Below, in pieces: positions 33,258 to 46,320 of a DNA stretch of 64,000 nt. The position numbers and the translations under genes were made by a program. Source of the DNA: Wolfiporia cocos (lineage: Eukaryota; Basidiomycota; Agaricomycetes; Polyporales; Phaeolaceae); NCBI GenBank assembly GCA_029448655.1, contig JACCLO010000006.1, positions 3,658,001 through 3,722,000 on the forward strand, read 5' to 3'. Position 1 is the first letter of the stretch; each line of letters starts with the position of its first letter. The notes beneath the pieces are model-generated. The model had not been told where the DNA came from. It was given only the letters and a program-made list of their open reading frames with translations, and made no database searches.

Positions 33258-36200
33258 AGAACACACCAGCCCCGCAGTGGCTGGGAGTGTACAGCGCCCC
33301 GAAGAAGCGCACCTTTACGAAGAGGCTTCACAGAGACCCCTTATCTTGTGGGAAGACAAGGCGGTCGTACGTCACCCGGTATCCCATCTCGGTATATTTG
33401 GCAACTCGGCAATGGACTTTGCCCGGAGGACTCGGACACTAGCTACACGTGCCCCTCCTGTACAATACTTTCATCCTGACCCGCTCGCGTTGAAATTTTT
33501 CACTTTGTATAATGTACATGGAAACGATTCTCGAGACGACAATAAATCGTTCTCTATCGAAGTGGAACTGTGGGTATATGGAAAGAAAGTAAACGCCATG
33601 GCATTAATCGACACCGGTGCATCAATAAGCGTCATAGATAAGAAACTCGTACACGAGGAGAAGTTAGTCACTTAGAAACTACCTTCGCCCCTCGAGATTC
33701 GCAACGCCGATGGTACCTCTAATACCGCCGGTAATATCAATATGGCAGTAAAAGCTTATATGGTGCACAAGAAACACAAGTCCACCGAATTCTTGTACGT
33801 CATGGACGTACAGAATGCGGATGTAATCCTCGGATATGACTGGTTTCTGAAACACAACCCGGACTTCAATTGGCCGGAAGGAACCTTCACATATCGGTGT
33901 ACGGAAAAATGCAAACATGGCAAACGGGTTTTGATTTCTGAGGAAGAAGACGAAATCGAACCCCGCAACATCTATCAGATTATCAACGACTTTCCAATAG
34001 ATTTTCTCGGCTTAGAGGAGCCTGAGAATCCCTTTGTCGCTTGGGTGAACACCCTTGACGAAGGAACGGAACTCCTTATCGACGCCATTCAGTCGATAAC
34101 GGAGAAGTCGGATGATGAATTCCTGACAGATGCAGATCTCCAGAAATGGAAATCCTTGGTTCCGGAGGAATACCAGGAGTTTGGTCCCACGGTATTTTCT
34201 CAACGCGCATCCGAAAGGATGCCCAAGCGGAAACCATACGACCACGCCATCGACTTCCCCGATAACGCGGTACTACCGCCCCCGAGTAAGGCATACAAGA
34301 TGTCTCCTCAGGAAGCAAACTCGCTAGATCAGTGGATCCAGGAAGAGCTACGGAAGGGCTACATCTGACACTCGAAATCCCTGATTGCGAGTCCGGTCTT
34401 CTTCGTCCCTAAAAAAGGCGGCAGAGCCCGAATGGTAGTCAATTACCGAAAAGTAAACGACTTGACCATCAAAAATAGGCACCCTCTCCCACGCATAGAC
34501 GAGCTTATCGATAAGCTTAGCCAGGCCTCGATCTTTACAAAGCTCGACTTGCGTTGGGGTTACAACAACGTTCAAGGAGGGAGATGAATGGAAGACCGCA
34601 TTCATTACGCCTAACGGCCTTTACAAAGCTGTAGTCATGTACTTCGGTTTTTGTAATGCACCCAGCACGTTCCAACACATGATGAACGATATTCTAGGTG
34701 GCCTTATAAGAGAAGGAAAGGTCATTGTCTACCTAGACGACATCCTTGTGTTTGGAAACGACCTGTTGGAACACCGTCGTATCGTCAAGCAAGTATTACA
34801 AATCTTGCAAGACAACGACTTGTTCGCGAAGCCTGAAAAGTGCTTCTTCGAACAAAGCAGTATTGAATACCTGGGAATGATCATTTCCAAAGGAAAAGTC
34901 GAAATGGACCCTAAGAAGGTAGCCGGCGTAATGGACTGGCCTACACCTGCCAAGGTGAAGGACGTCCAGGCCTTTGTTGGCTTTGCCAACTACTACCGTC
35001 GGTTCATTAAAGACTTCTCCAAAGTGGTTAAGCCGTTAACCGAACTGTCCAAGAAAAACACGCAGTGGAACTGGGGACCCGAGCAAGCAGAAGCCTTCCA
35101 AACTCTCAAGGAAGCTTTCACATCAGCTCCAATACTCCGGATCCCAGATCAGGAGTCCCCGTTCCACGTGGAAGCGGATTCTTCCGATTACGCAACTGGT
35201 GCAGTGCTATTGCAATACTCTTCGGAGGATAAGCTCTGGCACCCGGTAGCCTTTTACTCGAAATCTCTATCAGCACCTGAAAGGAACTATGAGATTTACG
35301 ATAAGGAGTTGCTTGCAATCATCCGCGCTCTAGAGGAATGGAGACATTACCTCGAAGGACACCCACACAAATTTGAAGTATGGTCGGATCATCTCAATCT
35401 GACATATTTCAAATCGGCACAACGGCTAACCCGGAGACAGGCACGTTGGAGTCTTTACCTGACAAGGTTCAACTTCACCATGTGTCACAAACCCGGTAAA
35501 ACAATGCTTACGGCTGATCCTCTGTCACGGAGGCCAGACCATGAAGAGGGGGTGGAACTCGACAATCGCGATCAAATTTTGCTGAAACCGGAATACTTCA
35601 CAGTTAGGGCGCTAGAAGCGTCACAGCAGGAGATACAATCAGGCGATGAGGACCTTCTCAGACAAATCCGACAAGCCCTCATGGACGATCAGATTACCAA
35701 AGATTACCAGGAACTACTGAAAAGTGGTCCCAAGGAATTTGGTAAAGATCTCCAGGAATTCCACGAATGGAACATGGAGGCCGGATTACTCCTCAGACGA
35801 GGAAAAGTGTACGTTCCAAAAGAGCCTAAGGAATTGCGCACGAAGATTCTGGAGTTACATCACGACCATGTGACTGCCGGACACTTCGGACGATGGAAGA
35901 CCTATGAGCTTCTATCACGTAATTACTGGTGGCCTGGAATGACCACAATGGTGAAGCAATACGTGGAAGGTTGTGACACATGCCAGCGCATGAAGAACTG
36001 CAACCAGACCCCATATGGACCCCTGCAACCGCTCCCAGTACCGGAAGCACCCTGGGACACAATCACAATTGACTTTATCGTTCACTTACCGCCTAGTGGC
36101 GGATTCAAACAATTCACTGCTATCATGGTAGTAGTGGACCGATTGACCAAGCGCGCACACTTCATTCCCACGTCAGACAATATCTCAGCAAAGGAATTAG

Positions 36201-37738
36201 CAAACCTCCTGTACCTTCGGATTTATCCGAATCACGGACTTCCGAAACAAATCATTTCGGATACAGGACCGCAATTCTCTTCTGAGTTATTCAAGGGATG
36301 GTGCGAGCAATCGGGAATTCAGAGGTCGATGACGACAGCCTACCATCCACAAGCGGACGGCCAAACGGAGAGAATTAACCAAATTCTAGAACAATACCTA
36401 CGATGCTACATCGACGTTATCCAAAAAGATAACTGGGTGTTCTATCTCCCCACGGCAGAGTTTGCGTACAATAACGCGGCTAGCGAGACGACCAAGAATA
36501 GTCCATTCTTCGTCGAACTAGGAAGGCATCCCAATGCAGGACCTACAGATTTGAAGCCGACGCAATACTCGGATTTAAATCAATTTGCTTACGCCAGATG
36601 GTCAGCACAAGAACAAGCTAAGGCAGCTATGAAATTGGCTGCCGAACGCTGGTCTTGGTACTACGATCAACATAAGCGCTCGGTACCGTTTAAAGTCGGC
36701 GACAAAGTTCTCGTTGACGCCCGTAGCTGGCAAGACTCCGAAAGAAGTCTTAGTCCACGCTATTTGGGACCATTTAAGATAATTGAACAATTATCGCCGG
36801 TCACCTTTAGGGTATATATGGACGAGCAATACAGGGCCTATCACCCAGTATTTCACGCTTCCAAGTTGGTTATGTACAAGGACCCTGTGCATCAGAAGAA
36901 ACCAGAGCCTCAACCAGAAATGGTCGATGGCGAAAAATTATGGGAAGTTGAGAAGATCTTAGATCATCGTCTCCGCGCAGGAAGAATTGAATACAGAATC
37001 CGATGGAAAGGTTTCGGTATCAATGACGACTCCTGGGTGCGCAAAGCCGATCTCGACACGGCATATGACATTCTGCAGGAATACAAGGCTTCACACGCCA
37101 TTCCCATGCAGGATGTTCCCCTCAGGCGATCAGCTAGAAGGAAAGAAGCAGTTCACGTCTTCGACCCTGACAGCGACGACTGGGAAGCCGACGAATGCAC
37201 GTGGCCAGATGACTGGCCGCAGTACCGCGAGGAATTTGCGAAGGATCCTAAGCAGCGCATGGTTAGACACCCCGACAGGAGATGGATGTCAGCTGACATT
37301 AACCAAAATGCGGACTTGAAAATCGTAGTCGGTGAAGGCGGCCGAATGCCGGAAAAAGGAACCAAGGACTCGGTTGGATTTGACCTGTACACTGCAACAG
37401 GCGACGTTCTGCCAGCTCACGGGCAGACAGAATACAACACCAAACTGAAGATCCAGGTACCTTTCGGCACTTACGGACGTATCGCCCCCCGCTCTAGTCT
37501 TGCCCGCAAAGGCATAGACGTAATGGGTGGCGTTATCGACCACGATTATCAAGGTGAAGTAATCATCATTCTCCGGAATCACTCCGATATATCTATCGAT
37601 ATTCGGGCCGGTGATAAGATTGCTCAGCTCATCTGCGAAGTTGCAAGGGACCCGCACATTACTCTACATGGAAAATCTTACTTTGAAAAGATTAAATCCG
37701 AGCGCGGTACTGGTGGATTTGGCTCCACAGGAAAGTAA
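33258..37738 (+). pseudogene. Element 3 pol with chromodomain and C-terminal dUTPase
   Basis: Protease with ALIDTGASISVID near 33600; reverse transcriptase with YLDDILVF near 34730; RNase H about 35150-35520; integrase zinc module about 35850-35990 and DDE core (DFIVHLP, SDTGPQF, QADGQTERINQ) about 36060-36390; chromodomain about 36930-37090 (RIRWKGFG, DDSW); then a complete dUTPase about 37320-37738 with all five motifs (VGFDLYTA, PRSSLARK, GGVIDHDYQG, GDKIAQLI, RGTGGFGSTG) ending the protein. Breaks: TAG at about 33673, TGA at about 34366, and a short deletion near 34575 inside reverse transcriptase that shifts frame, so it is inactive as written. From 34637 the frame is open for 1033 aa. 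Confidence 0.92.
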
Positions 37739-37763
37739 TCGTTCCATTAGGGACAATGAAACC

Positions 37764-37774
37764 TGAAGAGGGGG
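37764..37774 (+). other. Polypurine tract of element 3
   Basis: TGAAGAGGGGG three bases before the LTR start TGTCATAG at 37778; the same form as in element 1 and the miniature element. Confidence 0.75.
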
Positions 37775-37777
37775 TAA

Positions 37778-38437
37778 TGTCATAGATTTGGGACATGCCA
37801 CTATTTTCCCCGTATTTTTACCTATTTATCTGGTATTTCTACGACCTTGTAGACATTTACGCTGCTAAGCGCCCGTCTACACGTACATGCAACCAAACAA
37901 CACGTACATAACACGCTTGTACGCGTCAATGATTCAGCGGACTAACCTCCGGTGTCACGCGCCTTACTCATATCCCGATACCGGGCTATGTCAGTACAAT
38001 TGTATAAGCGGCCCGCTCGTTATCACATGCCAATGACCTTACGATTACTCATATCTCGATACCGGAATATAAGAATCATATGCATGGCTTACTAACGTAG
38101 CTACAGCCACTTCCACAACATGGACCTACGGTCCAAACAAAAGCTCTTACTGGTGCGGCCATTACCGGCGCACATGGTCTATTGTAGTTTACGACTTAAC
38201 CATATTAGTTATGTCTGCGCACAGACCACCTTCATGTTTGGCTCCCTTACCGGTAACCAAACAAAGCATGTATATAAGTAGGGCTATCACTGCGGATAAG
38301 CCTTAGATTTGTTCTCTGCATTCGCACAGTCACATAACATCTCTGCTTGCGCCCACTAGTCTCCTCACCAACCTTCAGCAACCCCTTCAAGTCGCCTATA
38401 AGGTTATAGTGTGAGTCCCACAGTCTAGTCTGTGTCA
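37778..38437 (+). mobile_element. 3' LTR of element 3 (LTR-2 family)
   Basis: 660 bp from TGTCATAGATTTGGG to CTGTGTCA, matching the solo LTR at 7072 and the truncated copy at 58545. TATA-like GTATATAAG near 38270. Its right edge cuts the dUTPase of element 4, so element 3 inserted into element 4. The 5' LTR is missing. Confidence 0.9.
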
Positions 38438-41400
38438 GATTTCCATGAATTAATCAGGATATCCTGTGCAGCGTACAGGTCGTAGCTGATTGCATTGGTT
38501 GTTCCCCTGGTCGGTAGCTTGCCATTGACTCCTACTTCGATTTCCAAGTCTTCGTTGAACTCAACGTCGGAATGTACCCATTGTCATGTAAAGGGGTCGC
38601 GCTTGTAGTACACTTTTGGTTGTGTAGGGTCAACATTGTCTCGATATTGGGGCCAGTCATCGGGCCAGACACATGTGTCCGAATCCCAATTCGTTGAGTC
38701 AGGGTCGAAGACGGCTATTGTCTGCCGTGTTCCGCCGAGTCTAGTTGATCGGCGAAGGGGTTGATTCGGGTCGGTACTAAGGGCTGAATATTCTGCCTTG
38801 TACTCGTCCAGTATCTCCTTAGCGTTGGCCAAGTGTTCCTCGATTTCCCACGTGTCCTCCACGGGTCCGGTGCCTTTCCAATGGATAAGGTATTCCCACC
38901 GGCCGCGTCGGTTACGATGGTTGAGAATGGCTTCCACTTCCGGGTCTTCCATTTCCGTTGGCTTGTCAGCCGCAGGGGAATGACTTTTCTGACCTTCGAT
39001 GGTTGATTCCTTGTACATGACCAGTTTTGAAGCATGGAACACAGAGTGGTAAGCCCTATATTGCACGTCCATGTACACCTTGAACGTTACCAGTCCCAAT
39101 TTTTCCGTGATTCGGAATGGGCCGATGTAGCGAGGGGCTAGACTTCTTTCGGTGTCTTGCCAACTTCGCACGTCCACGAGTACTTTGTCGCCCACTTTGA
39201 AGGGGACAACCTGCTACTTTTGGTCATAGTACCAGGACCATCTTTCGGCTGCAATTTTCATTGCCACCTTAGCTTTCTCTTGTGCAGAGAACCGTGTGTT
39301 CGCAGTTTCTACTAAGTCTTTGTTTCGACTTGGTTCGAAACTGCTTGGTCCTGCAATATGGTGACGCCCTAATTCTACCAGGAACGGAGATTCCTTGGTA
39401 GTTTCGCTTGCTGCATTGTTGTACGCAAATTCCGCTGTTTGCAGGAACTCCGACCAGTTATCTTTTTGGTACGTATTGATATAGCACCGTAGATACTGTT
39501 CGAGTATTTGGTTTACTCGTTCAGTTTGTCCATCTGCCTGCGGATGGTACGCAGTAGTCATTGACCTTTGAATTCCCAGCAGGGTACATCATTCACCAAA
39601 TAGTTTTGAGGCGAATTGTGTTCCCCTGTCCGATACTATCTGTTTCGGCAACCCGTGTAAGGGATATACCTTCTGATAGAGTATCGTAGCTAGGTCTTTC
39701 GTTGAGAAGGTGTTTTCTATTGGGACGAACCTTGCTCTTTCGGTCAACCGATCCACTATGACCATGATCGCGTCATGCATTCCCAATGGGGGTAGCTGAG
39801 TAATCAGGTCTATTGTCACCACTTCCCACGGGCCTGACGGCACCGGTAAGGGTTGCAGGGGGCCGTACGGCTTCTGCGGGTGGTTCTTCATACGTTGGCA
39901 TGTGTCGCATCCGTCTACGTATTTTTTGACGTAAACGAACATTCCCGGCCACCAATAGTTGCGGCTTAACAATTCGTACGTTTTGTAGCGTCCGAAATGC
40001 CCAGCTGACTTGTGATCGTGATGATATTCGACCACTTGCCGTCTGATATCCGCTGGTGTAGCTGGAACGTAGACTTTGCCTCTTTGGAGGAGTAACCCTC
40101 CTTCGTAGTTCCATTCTGATAGGTCTTTTTTGACTTCACGAGGGCCGGATGAGAGCAGCTCCTTGTAGTCTTTTGTGACCTTGTCGTCTAGCAACGCTTT
40201 GCAAATCTCTCGGAGTATCGATTCATCTTCCGTTTGTGGGGCAGCATGGGAGGTATCAAGAGCCATTGCCATGTACTCTTGCTCGAACCACTCAGGTTTC
40301 AGAAGAACCTGATCGCGGTTGTCAAGATCCACCCCCTCCTCATGGTCTGGCCGCCTGGACAGAGGATCGCGGTTAGCATTGTTTTGCCAGGTTTGTGCTT
40401 CATTTGGAAGTTGAAGCGTGAGAGGTACAGTGCCCAACGGGCTTGTCGTCTCGTCAGTTTTTGCGCTGTTTTGAAATAGGTCAGGTTTAGGTGATCCGAC
40501 CATATCTCAAATTTTTCAGGGTGTCCCTCTAGGTAGTGTCGCCACTCCTCTAGGGCCCTGATGACAGCCAACATTTCCTTGTCGTAGATCTCGTAGATCC
40601 TTTCTGGGGCACTTAGCGATTTGCTATAGTACGCCACGGGGTGGAATTTTCTATCCGTAGGATCTAACTGAGATAATACTGCTCCGGTAGTGAAGTCTGA
40701 CGCATCTGTTTCTACGCGGAAAGGCTGATCGTGCAACGGAATTCGAAGCACGGGCGCTTTGGTAAATGCTTCCTTTAGGGTTTGGAAGGCATTTTCCTGC
40801 TCGGCGTCCCAATGCCAAGCTTCTGACTTTTTGGTCAGCATGGTGAGTGGTTTGGCTATTTTTGAGAAGCCTTCTATGAACCGCCTGTAGAAGTTGGCAA
40901 ATCCAAGGAAAGCTTGAACCTCTTTGACCTTAGTAGGTCTAGGCCAGTCCTGAACTCCGGCGTACTTCTTCGGATCCATCATGATGTTTCCATCGGAAAT
41001 GATCATTCCTAGGTATTCGATGGAGGATTGTTCAAAGAAGCACTTTTCGGGCTTCGCATACAAGTCCGAGTCCTTCAGGGTTTGAAGAACCCCTTTGGTA
41101 AGTCGTCGATGTTCCTCCATATCATTCCCGAAAATCAAGATGTCGTCTAGGTAGACAACCACGTTGCCGGTTCGAATGAAGGGTGTGAGGATAGAGTTCA
41201 TCATCGCTTGGAATGTTTCGGGGGCATTGCAGAAACCGAAATACATTACTGTTGCCTCGTATAGTCCACGGTGTGTAATAAACGCCGTCTTCCATTCATC
41301 ACCTTCCTTGATGCGGACATTATTGTATCCCCATCTAAGGTCTATTTTGGTGAAAATGGTCGCGTGGGACAATTGATTGATGAGGTCATCGATCCGAGGT

Positions 41401-43170
41401 ATTGGATAACGATTTTTCACGGTTATTTTGTTTAGCCTCCTGTAATCGACAACCATCCGCAGTCCTCCGTCCTTTTTGTGGACGAAGAAGACCGGGGATG
41501 CCATTGGACTTTCGGACCATTGAATGTAACCCTTCCGTAGTTCGGTGTCTATCCACTCATCCAAGCTATTATGCTCTTGGGGAGACATTTTGTATGGTTT
41601 TACCGGGGGAGGAAGCTGCGCATCTGGTTCAAGCACTATGGCGTGATCCCAGGGCTTCCGTTCCGGCATCCTCTCTGACGCCTTTTGTGAGAATACCATT
41701 GGCCCATACTCTTGGTACTGTTCGGGCACTAACGATCGCCATTTTAATCGGTGGTGTGTTTTCCTCACGGTCGTCTGCTTCGTCGAGGTCTTTGTCAAGT
41801 ACCTCGGCTACCAACTGTGTCAGCAGGTTCATTTCCTCGTTGTCAAGGGTTGCCACCCAAGCGATCAAAGGATTCTCGGGGTCCTCCTCTCCTAATATGT
41901 CCACAGGAGTGTTCCAAATTGAGTTTATCTCGATGATTTCCTTTTCTGGGAGTTCAACTGCTTCCTCCTCAGAAGGGCGGTTACCGTTTTTTCTGGCGTA
42001 GGGTTGGTCGTGTGTACAGCGTGCATATTCCATTTCTCCTTTCCTCCAATCAAAAGTAGGTTGTGGAGACATAACCAGTCATAGCTGAGGATTAGGTCTG
42101 GTTCTAGGTGCATGACCGTCAGACCTATTTTCTCCTTGTGTGTGCCATGTTGCATAAATGCTTTTACTGATTGCGTTAAGCGGCCGGCGACGTTTTCTGT
42201 TCCGTCTGCGTTTGTAACTAACACAAGATAACAACTTACTGATTGTTCTTGAAGGTTTTGCTGGTTAGGCGAAAGGTAGTAGCTGTTAAGCAGGATACAA
42301 CACGAGTGTTACTCGATAGTATGAATGCAATGAATAGAACTGAGGCAATAGCGCTCAGCAAGGCTAGTATATATACATGATAAATAAGACCCCTAACAGT
42401 CTTATTAGATAATACTAATGTCCGTATTCGTATGTACAAGTCCCCAGATACCTAAGTACTTAGTAATATATGATAAATACATATGCCGATCAAAACCGGA
42501 ATATAGAAAGGCGGCGTAGGCCGCACGAATGGTGTTTTGCGCTCTTGTCATTACAAAGACGGGGCGTGACCAAAGCCAGGTCTGCTGACGTTTATACGCT
42601 GACTGCTTCCGGACAGAATGTCCGATTGGCTAGAACTAGACATGTAACTGATGGTAACTACTAGTGATAAGATAAGACCGTCGTTACGGGAGATAACGCG
42701 GCCATCATTCAGCACGTATGTAACCGTTAACTTATGAACCAGATAAGCTAGTTATTGGTCTAGAAAGTCGTAGAGAATTGCCGGAAAAATAGTAAGAAAT
42801 ATAGGGAAACTAGGAGAATTCTTGTGACAGTAACTGTAATGGGAAACGCTAATTTGTTGGTGACCAGCTTATGTTTATCGACAAATTGTTGTGATATGAC
42901 CGATATGGTCGCGCCGCTGTCGATTAAAGCCAGAGCCTGCACTTTTTGCCCATATACCCAGAGTGTTACTTCGACACGGAAAGATCGAGCGAAGCCGCGC
43001 GCATCGTTGCCAAAAATATGATACATTGACTCGAATACACTCTTTACAGCGGGTACGGGACTAAAATTACACGGGAGCACAAGTGGGCAGGTCATCACAT
43101 GTGCTCGGTGGGAAAACCCGAGGCAGAGCTTCCGTAGATGCCCAGGGTGTTTGCGGAGTCGGCTATCCAC
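38438..43170 (-). pseudogene. Element 4 pol with chromodomain and truncated C-terminal dUTPase
   Basis: Minus-strand protease (LALIDSGATISVIS about 42930), interrupted by a solo LTR at 42219-42829; reverse transcriptase (YLDDILIF about 41150); RNase H; integrase zinc module about 39970-39890 and DDE core about 39830-39490; chromodomain about 38950-38810 (YLIHWKGTG, EDTWE). After it, past a TGA at 38584, the frame gives a dUTPase motif 1 (AISYDLYAAQD) that stops at the element 3 LTR. Further breaks: frame changes near 42000, 41750 and 40370, TGA at 39589 where element 3 has Trp, TAG at 39214. Close to element 3 in sequence. Confidence 0.9.
42219..42829 (-). mobile_element. Solo LTR, LTR-5 family, inside element 4 protease
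   Basis: 611 bp, minus orientation, TGTCACAAGAATTC to CTTGTGTTA, with perfect duplication GTAAC (42214-42218 and 42830-42834). The same family as the 5' LTR of element 4 itself (46975-48307). Without it and one GTAAC the protease frame continues (ITVT into NADGT). Confidence 0.93.
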
Positions 43171-45297
43171 TTGCGAAGCCAGGGCAGATGTGTCCTGATG
43201 AAGTTGCCCGACGGTGTAGGTGGAGTCGAAGTCGAACCAGTCAACTGGGTCTGGACGGGGCTGGTGCTTTCTGCCGATCGCACCGGGCTCCCGCTTTGCT
43301 CCTCATTGCTGATGCGCGTAGTGGGGGCCAGAGGAACCACCTCTGGCTGCTTTGGAACGTTGGTCTGGATGGTCCCTACGGTGGCTTCGGGGGACTCGTC
43401 TTCGTCGTCAGCCACCAGTTCCTGGGTGCTGACGATTCGAACCTTGTATTTCTTTTTCGGGTCCAATTTCTTCTGGCCCGACTGTTGCGTTCCGCTCGAC
43501 GAGCCTGTCGGCTTCGTCGTTCCGCTTCCACTACTGGCCGGCTTGGCTTCTTTTGGCTTGTTCTGCGGGTTTTCCGGACAGTCACCCCATTTGTGTTGTC
43601 CAGGGTGCTTGCGACAGTCCTTCCTGTAAGAGCCAGTTTCCTTTGCCTTGCCTTTGCCTTTGTCATCAGCCTTGGCAGGCTTTGACGTAGCTTTGTCGGC
43701 GGTCTTGCCAGGCCCCGACGACTCCTTCTTCTTTTCTTCCTCAAAGATCTTGCCTTTGAGCTTATCTGGGTATTGCCTCTTATAGAGATCAATGGCCATA
43801 TCGAGGTAAACCTCCCAGTCGGTCGGCATTGTAAAGCCGGGTACCGATTCCAAGGTAGCGAGGGTCTCTCGCACTTTTTCCGGAAGGATCCATTTGATGT
43901 GACTGAACAACGTCTTGTTGTCAGTCTCGGCCAGGCGAGCTAGGGTCCTGAGCTTCTGTGCCCAAGAGAAGAGGTCCGATTGGAGCTTCTTTTTCCCTTC
44001 GTCTCCAAGGTACCCTTCAATCTCCTTTTCGGCAATTTCCTTGTCCGTCTTCTTGCCGTACACCTTCTCGATCATTTCCGCAAACGTTTTCCAGGTGTGC
44101 CCCGAGGTTTGTCTGGCGGCGATTTTATCAACTACCGGTGACATGTATTGGTAGGCCTCGCCCGTGAGCCGTAGCAGGGCTTGGCGAACCTTGTCTTCCT
44201 CGAGGGTCACCTTGGCGTCTGTGAAATACATGCCCATTTTCTGGATCCACTCTTTTGACGAGATGGAATCCTTAGGGCCCGAGAACTTTGGCGGCTGAGT
44301 CGGTTTGGTCTGTTGGAAGTTGACCATTGTGGCTGCTGCTGGCGCGGCTACCAGTGCGTTTTTTAGCAGTTAACTCCGCTTCGAGTTGGTCAATTCTATT
44401 AATTAGTGCCGTGACCTGGGCACCGCTGGGTCCCGCAGTTGACACTTCCGGACGCTTTTGCAGTGTTCTCATGTCTTTTTCTATGCGTACGAATCGGTTT
44501 TCGGAAAGGGTATCCAATTGTTGCCGCAAACTCTCTGCTTCCTCTAGTGCTTCGATTCTATTTTGAAGCACTTGGTTGTGACTCCGAGTTTGGTTGGTCT
44601 TATTCCAGACCATTTCCATATCCGTGTCCACCCGGCCTTTGTAAGCCGCGAGGTTGCTGTAGAGGTGGTTCTTGGCTTGGTACAGCGCCTCCCTGTAAGC
44701 TTCCTTTCCCACCTGCAGAACTTCGTCTGAGGCGGCTACTTCCAGGGTGCGCTGCAACCTTCCCATCAATTCGTTTTCGCTCCTTTCCAGCTGCGCGACG
44801 ATTCCCAGAGTCCTCCTTCCATAGGAGGGGAGTAGATCGGGGAGCGTCCCAAATAGGGGCTCCGTGTTGACCGGTTCCTCCGGTCGTGGAGTCTCGCTGC
44901 CTTCAGGGGTGATGACTGCGCGTGCGGGTGTTACTGGGTTGAAGAGCCTGGCGGCTCTCGTGCGTGGCGACGCTTCTTCCTCTGAGTACCAATGGACGTC
45001 ACCACAGTAGACTATGAGGTCCGCTAGGGCGATGGCGGTACAATAGTTGTCCCACCTCCACCACGATATGTGGTTCCTAGTCGAATCTTCCCCGTAGTAC
45101 TTGATGTATGCCGTATGGTTCACATTTAGGAAGGGGCGCACATGCGCTGGAATTGAGTTGAAGGAGGTGACACTCCCCCTAACTCCGATGCCGAATACGA
45201 CTCGCAGGTAGTCCATCAAGCAGGTTTGCTCTCCGGGCCACGCGTGCTTGCCGACGGCGGGGCGGTAGGCCGTAGCCACCTTGTGGGTGTTGTACAT
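43095..45297 (-). pseudogene. Element 4 gag in two overlapping frames
   Basis: N-terminal frame 45297-44272 (341 aa): an N-terminal region of about 115 aa absent from element 3, then a coiled coil. C-terminal frame 44327-43095 (410 aa, open further upstream): capsid-type region (EWIQKMGMYF...TWKTFAEMIEKVYG) and a degenerate zinc knuckle keeping only C-x6-H-x4-C (CRKHPGQHKWGDC). The frame switch maps to a run of six A on the minus strand (44359-44364), needing +1. Element 3 has no shift here, so a homopolymer indel is the simplest reading. Confidence 0.82.
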
Positions 45298-45459
45298 AGC
45301 GCCTTCAACGATTTGTAGGACACCGTTGCTGGACAGTATTTGTCAGCTTGAGTGATTTTCTTACTTAAACAAGAATTCAAGAAAAAAGTGCCTTTTCAGG
45401 ACTTTTCGCAATCAATGCCATGCACCAAAAATTAATGCCTTTTCAGGACTTTCTATCTA

Positions 45460-46320
45460 CTACAACTGGGGTTTGCCAAGGTCGAAGTCGAGACCGCTAT
45501 GTACTAGATGTGTTTTTAAGTACGTAACGTGCTGTTTCACGTCTAGGTCTCCAAAAATGTGCTCCACCCTCCTGAGATATTTTTCAAGGCGGCGGAGATC
45601 TTGGTTCTTCATGGAGTCCTGACGGATCCTTTGCTCCAGGTGTGTGGAGAGATCGTCGAAGTTGGTGACAAGGGTGGTGAATTTCACTATGATGGGGGCC
45701 GTGGTGGTTGTGTCGGGGACTTTCCATAGCCGGAAGAGCTTCTTGTGGGCGGCGTTCATCTGTTTGTCAATTTCTAAAAACCAGTCCCACTTCTTTTCCG
45801 TGCAGTGGACGTCCTTGGGGTTCGAGATACCCCGCTTCTCGACCCACTCGGCCGGCAATCTAAGCTCCTCCACTCTTTCCAACAGCGACTTCTTTGGGGG
45901 CTGGATTCGCTCCCGAAGACTCCTCACCATTCTCTCATCCTCAACCCTCTTCCTGGCCGCCTCAGCGATCAGCTGATCCAGGTTCTGTTTTTGGATCCAA
46001 GCCTCGAGCTTCTCCTTCTGTCGGAAAAGCTTGTTGAGCTTCTTTCGCCTGATGTTGGCGAGGGCGGCTTCGTGGTTGACCCTTCGGATCTCCTCCGGGT
46101 CGGGATTCGGCTTCCTATAGAAGACGTCTTTGCCCTTTCGGGACTTTCCTCGCTTTGGGGCTGTGACTGCGGAGATGCGATCTTCGAGCGATTTAGAGGA
46201 GGCAATGTGCCATTCCTTGCGCTCCCCCGTAGCGGCGTTTCTCGGAGTAACCGTGAAACGTGGTGCTTTCGGCATGACTACGTTAAAGAAGTCTAAGTAA
46301 GCTATTCTAGTGGAAATCAC
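45460..46320 (-). CDS. ORF0 of element 4: coiled-coil protein upstream of gag
   Basis: 286 aa, or 271 aa from the Met of MPKAPRF at 46275, which matches the MPRV start of element 3 ORF0. Basic N-terminus, then Lys/Arg/Glu-rich helices (about residues 85-160), a Trp-containing middle and C-terminal helices (LEQRIRQDSMKNQDLRRLEKY). Intact although pol and gag of the same element are broken. No known domain recognised. Between ORF0 and gag, CCTGAAAAGG occurs twice on the minus strand (45391-45400 and 45438-45447). Confidence 0.7.
   Translation of the reverse strand: MISTRIAYLDFFNVVMPKAPRFTVTPRNAATGERKEWHIASSKSLEDRISAVTAPKRGKSRKGKDVFYRKPNPDPEEIRRVNHEAALANIRRKKLNKLFRQKEKLEAWIQKQNLDQLIAEAARKRVEDERMVRSLRERIQPPKKSLLERVEELRLPAEWVEKRGISNPKDVHCTEKKWDWFLEIDKQMNAAHKKLFRLWKVPDTTTTAPIIVKFTTLVTNFDDLSTHLEQRIRQDSMKNQDLRRLEKYLRRVEHIFGDLDVKQHVTYLKTHLVHSGLDFDLGKPQL

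Noticed and set aside
28882..39589. Repeat-induced point mutation (RIP) as cause of all stops
   Set aside because: Some stops fit C-to-T change but others are indels, and no consistent dinucleotide bias could be seen by eye; a RIP index calculation over the LTR pairs would decide.
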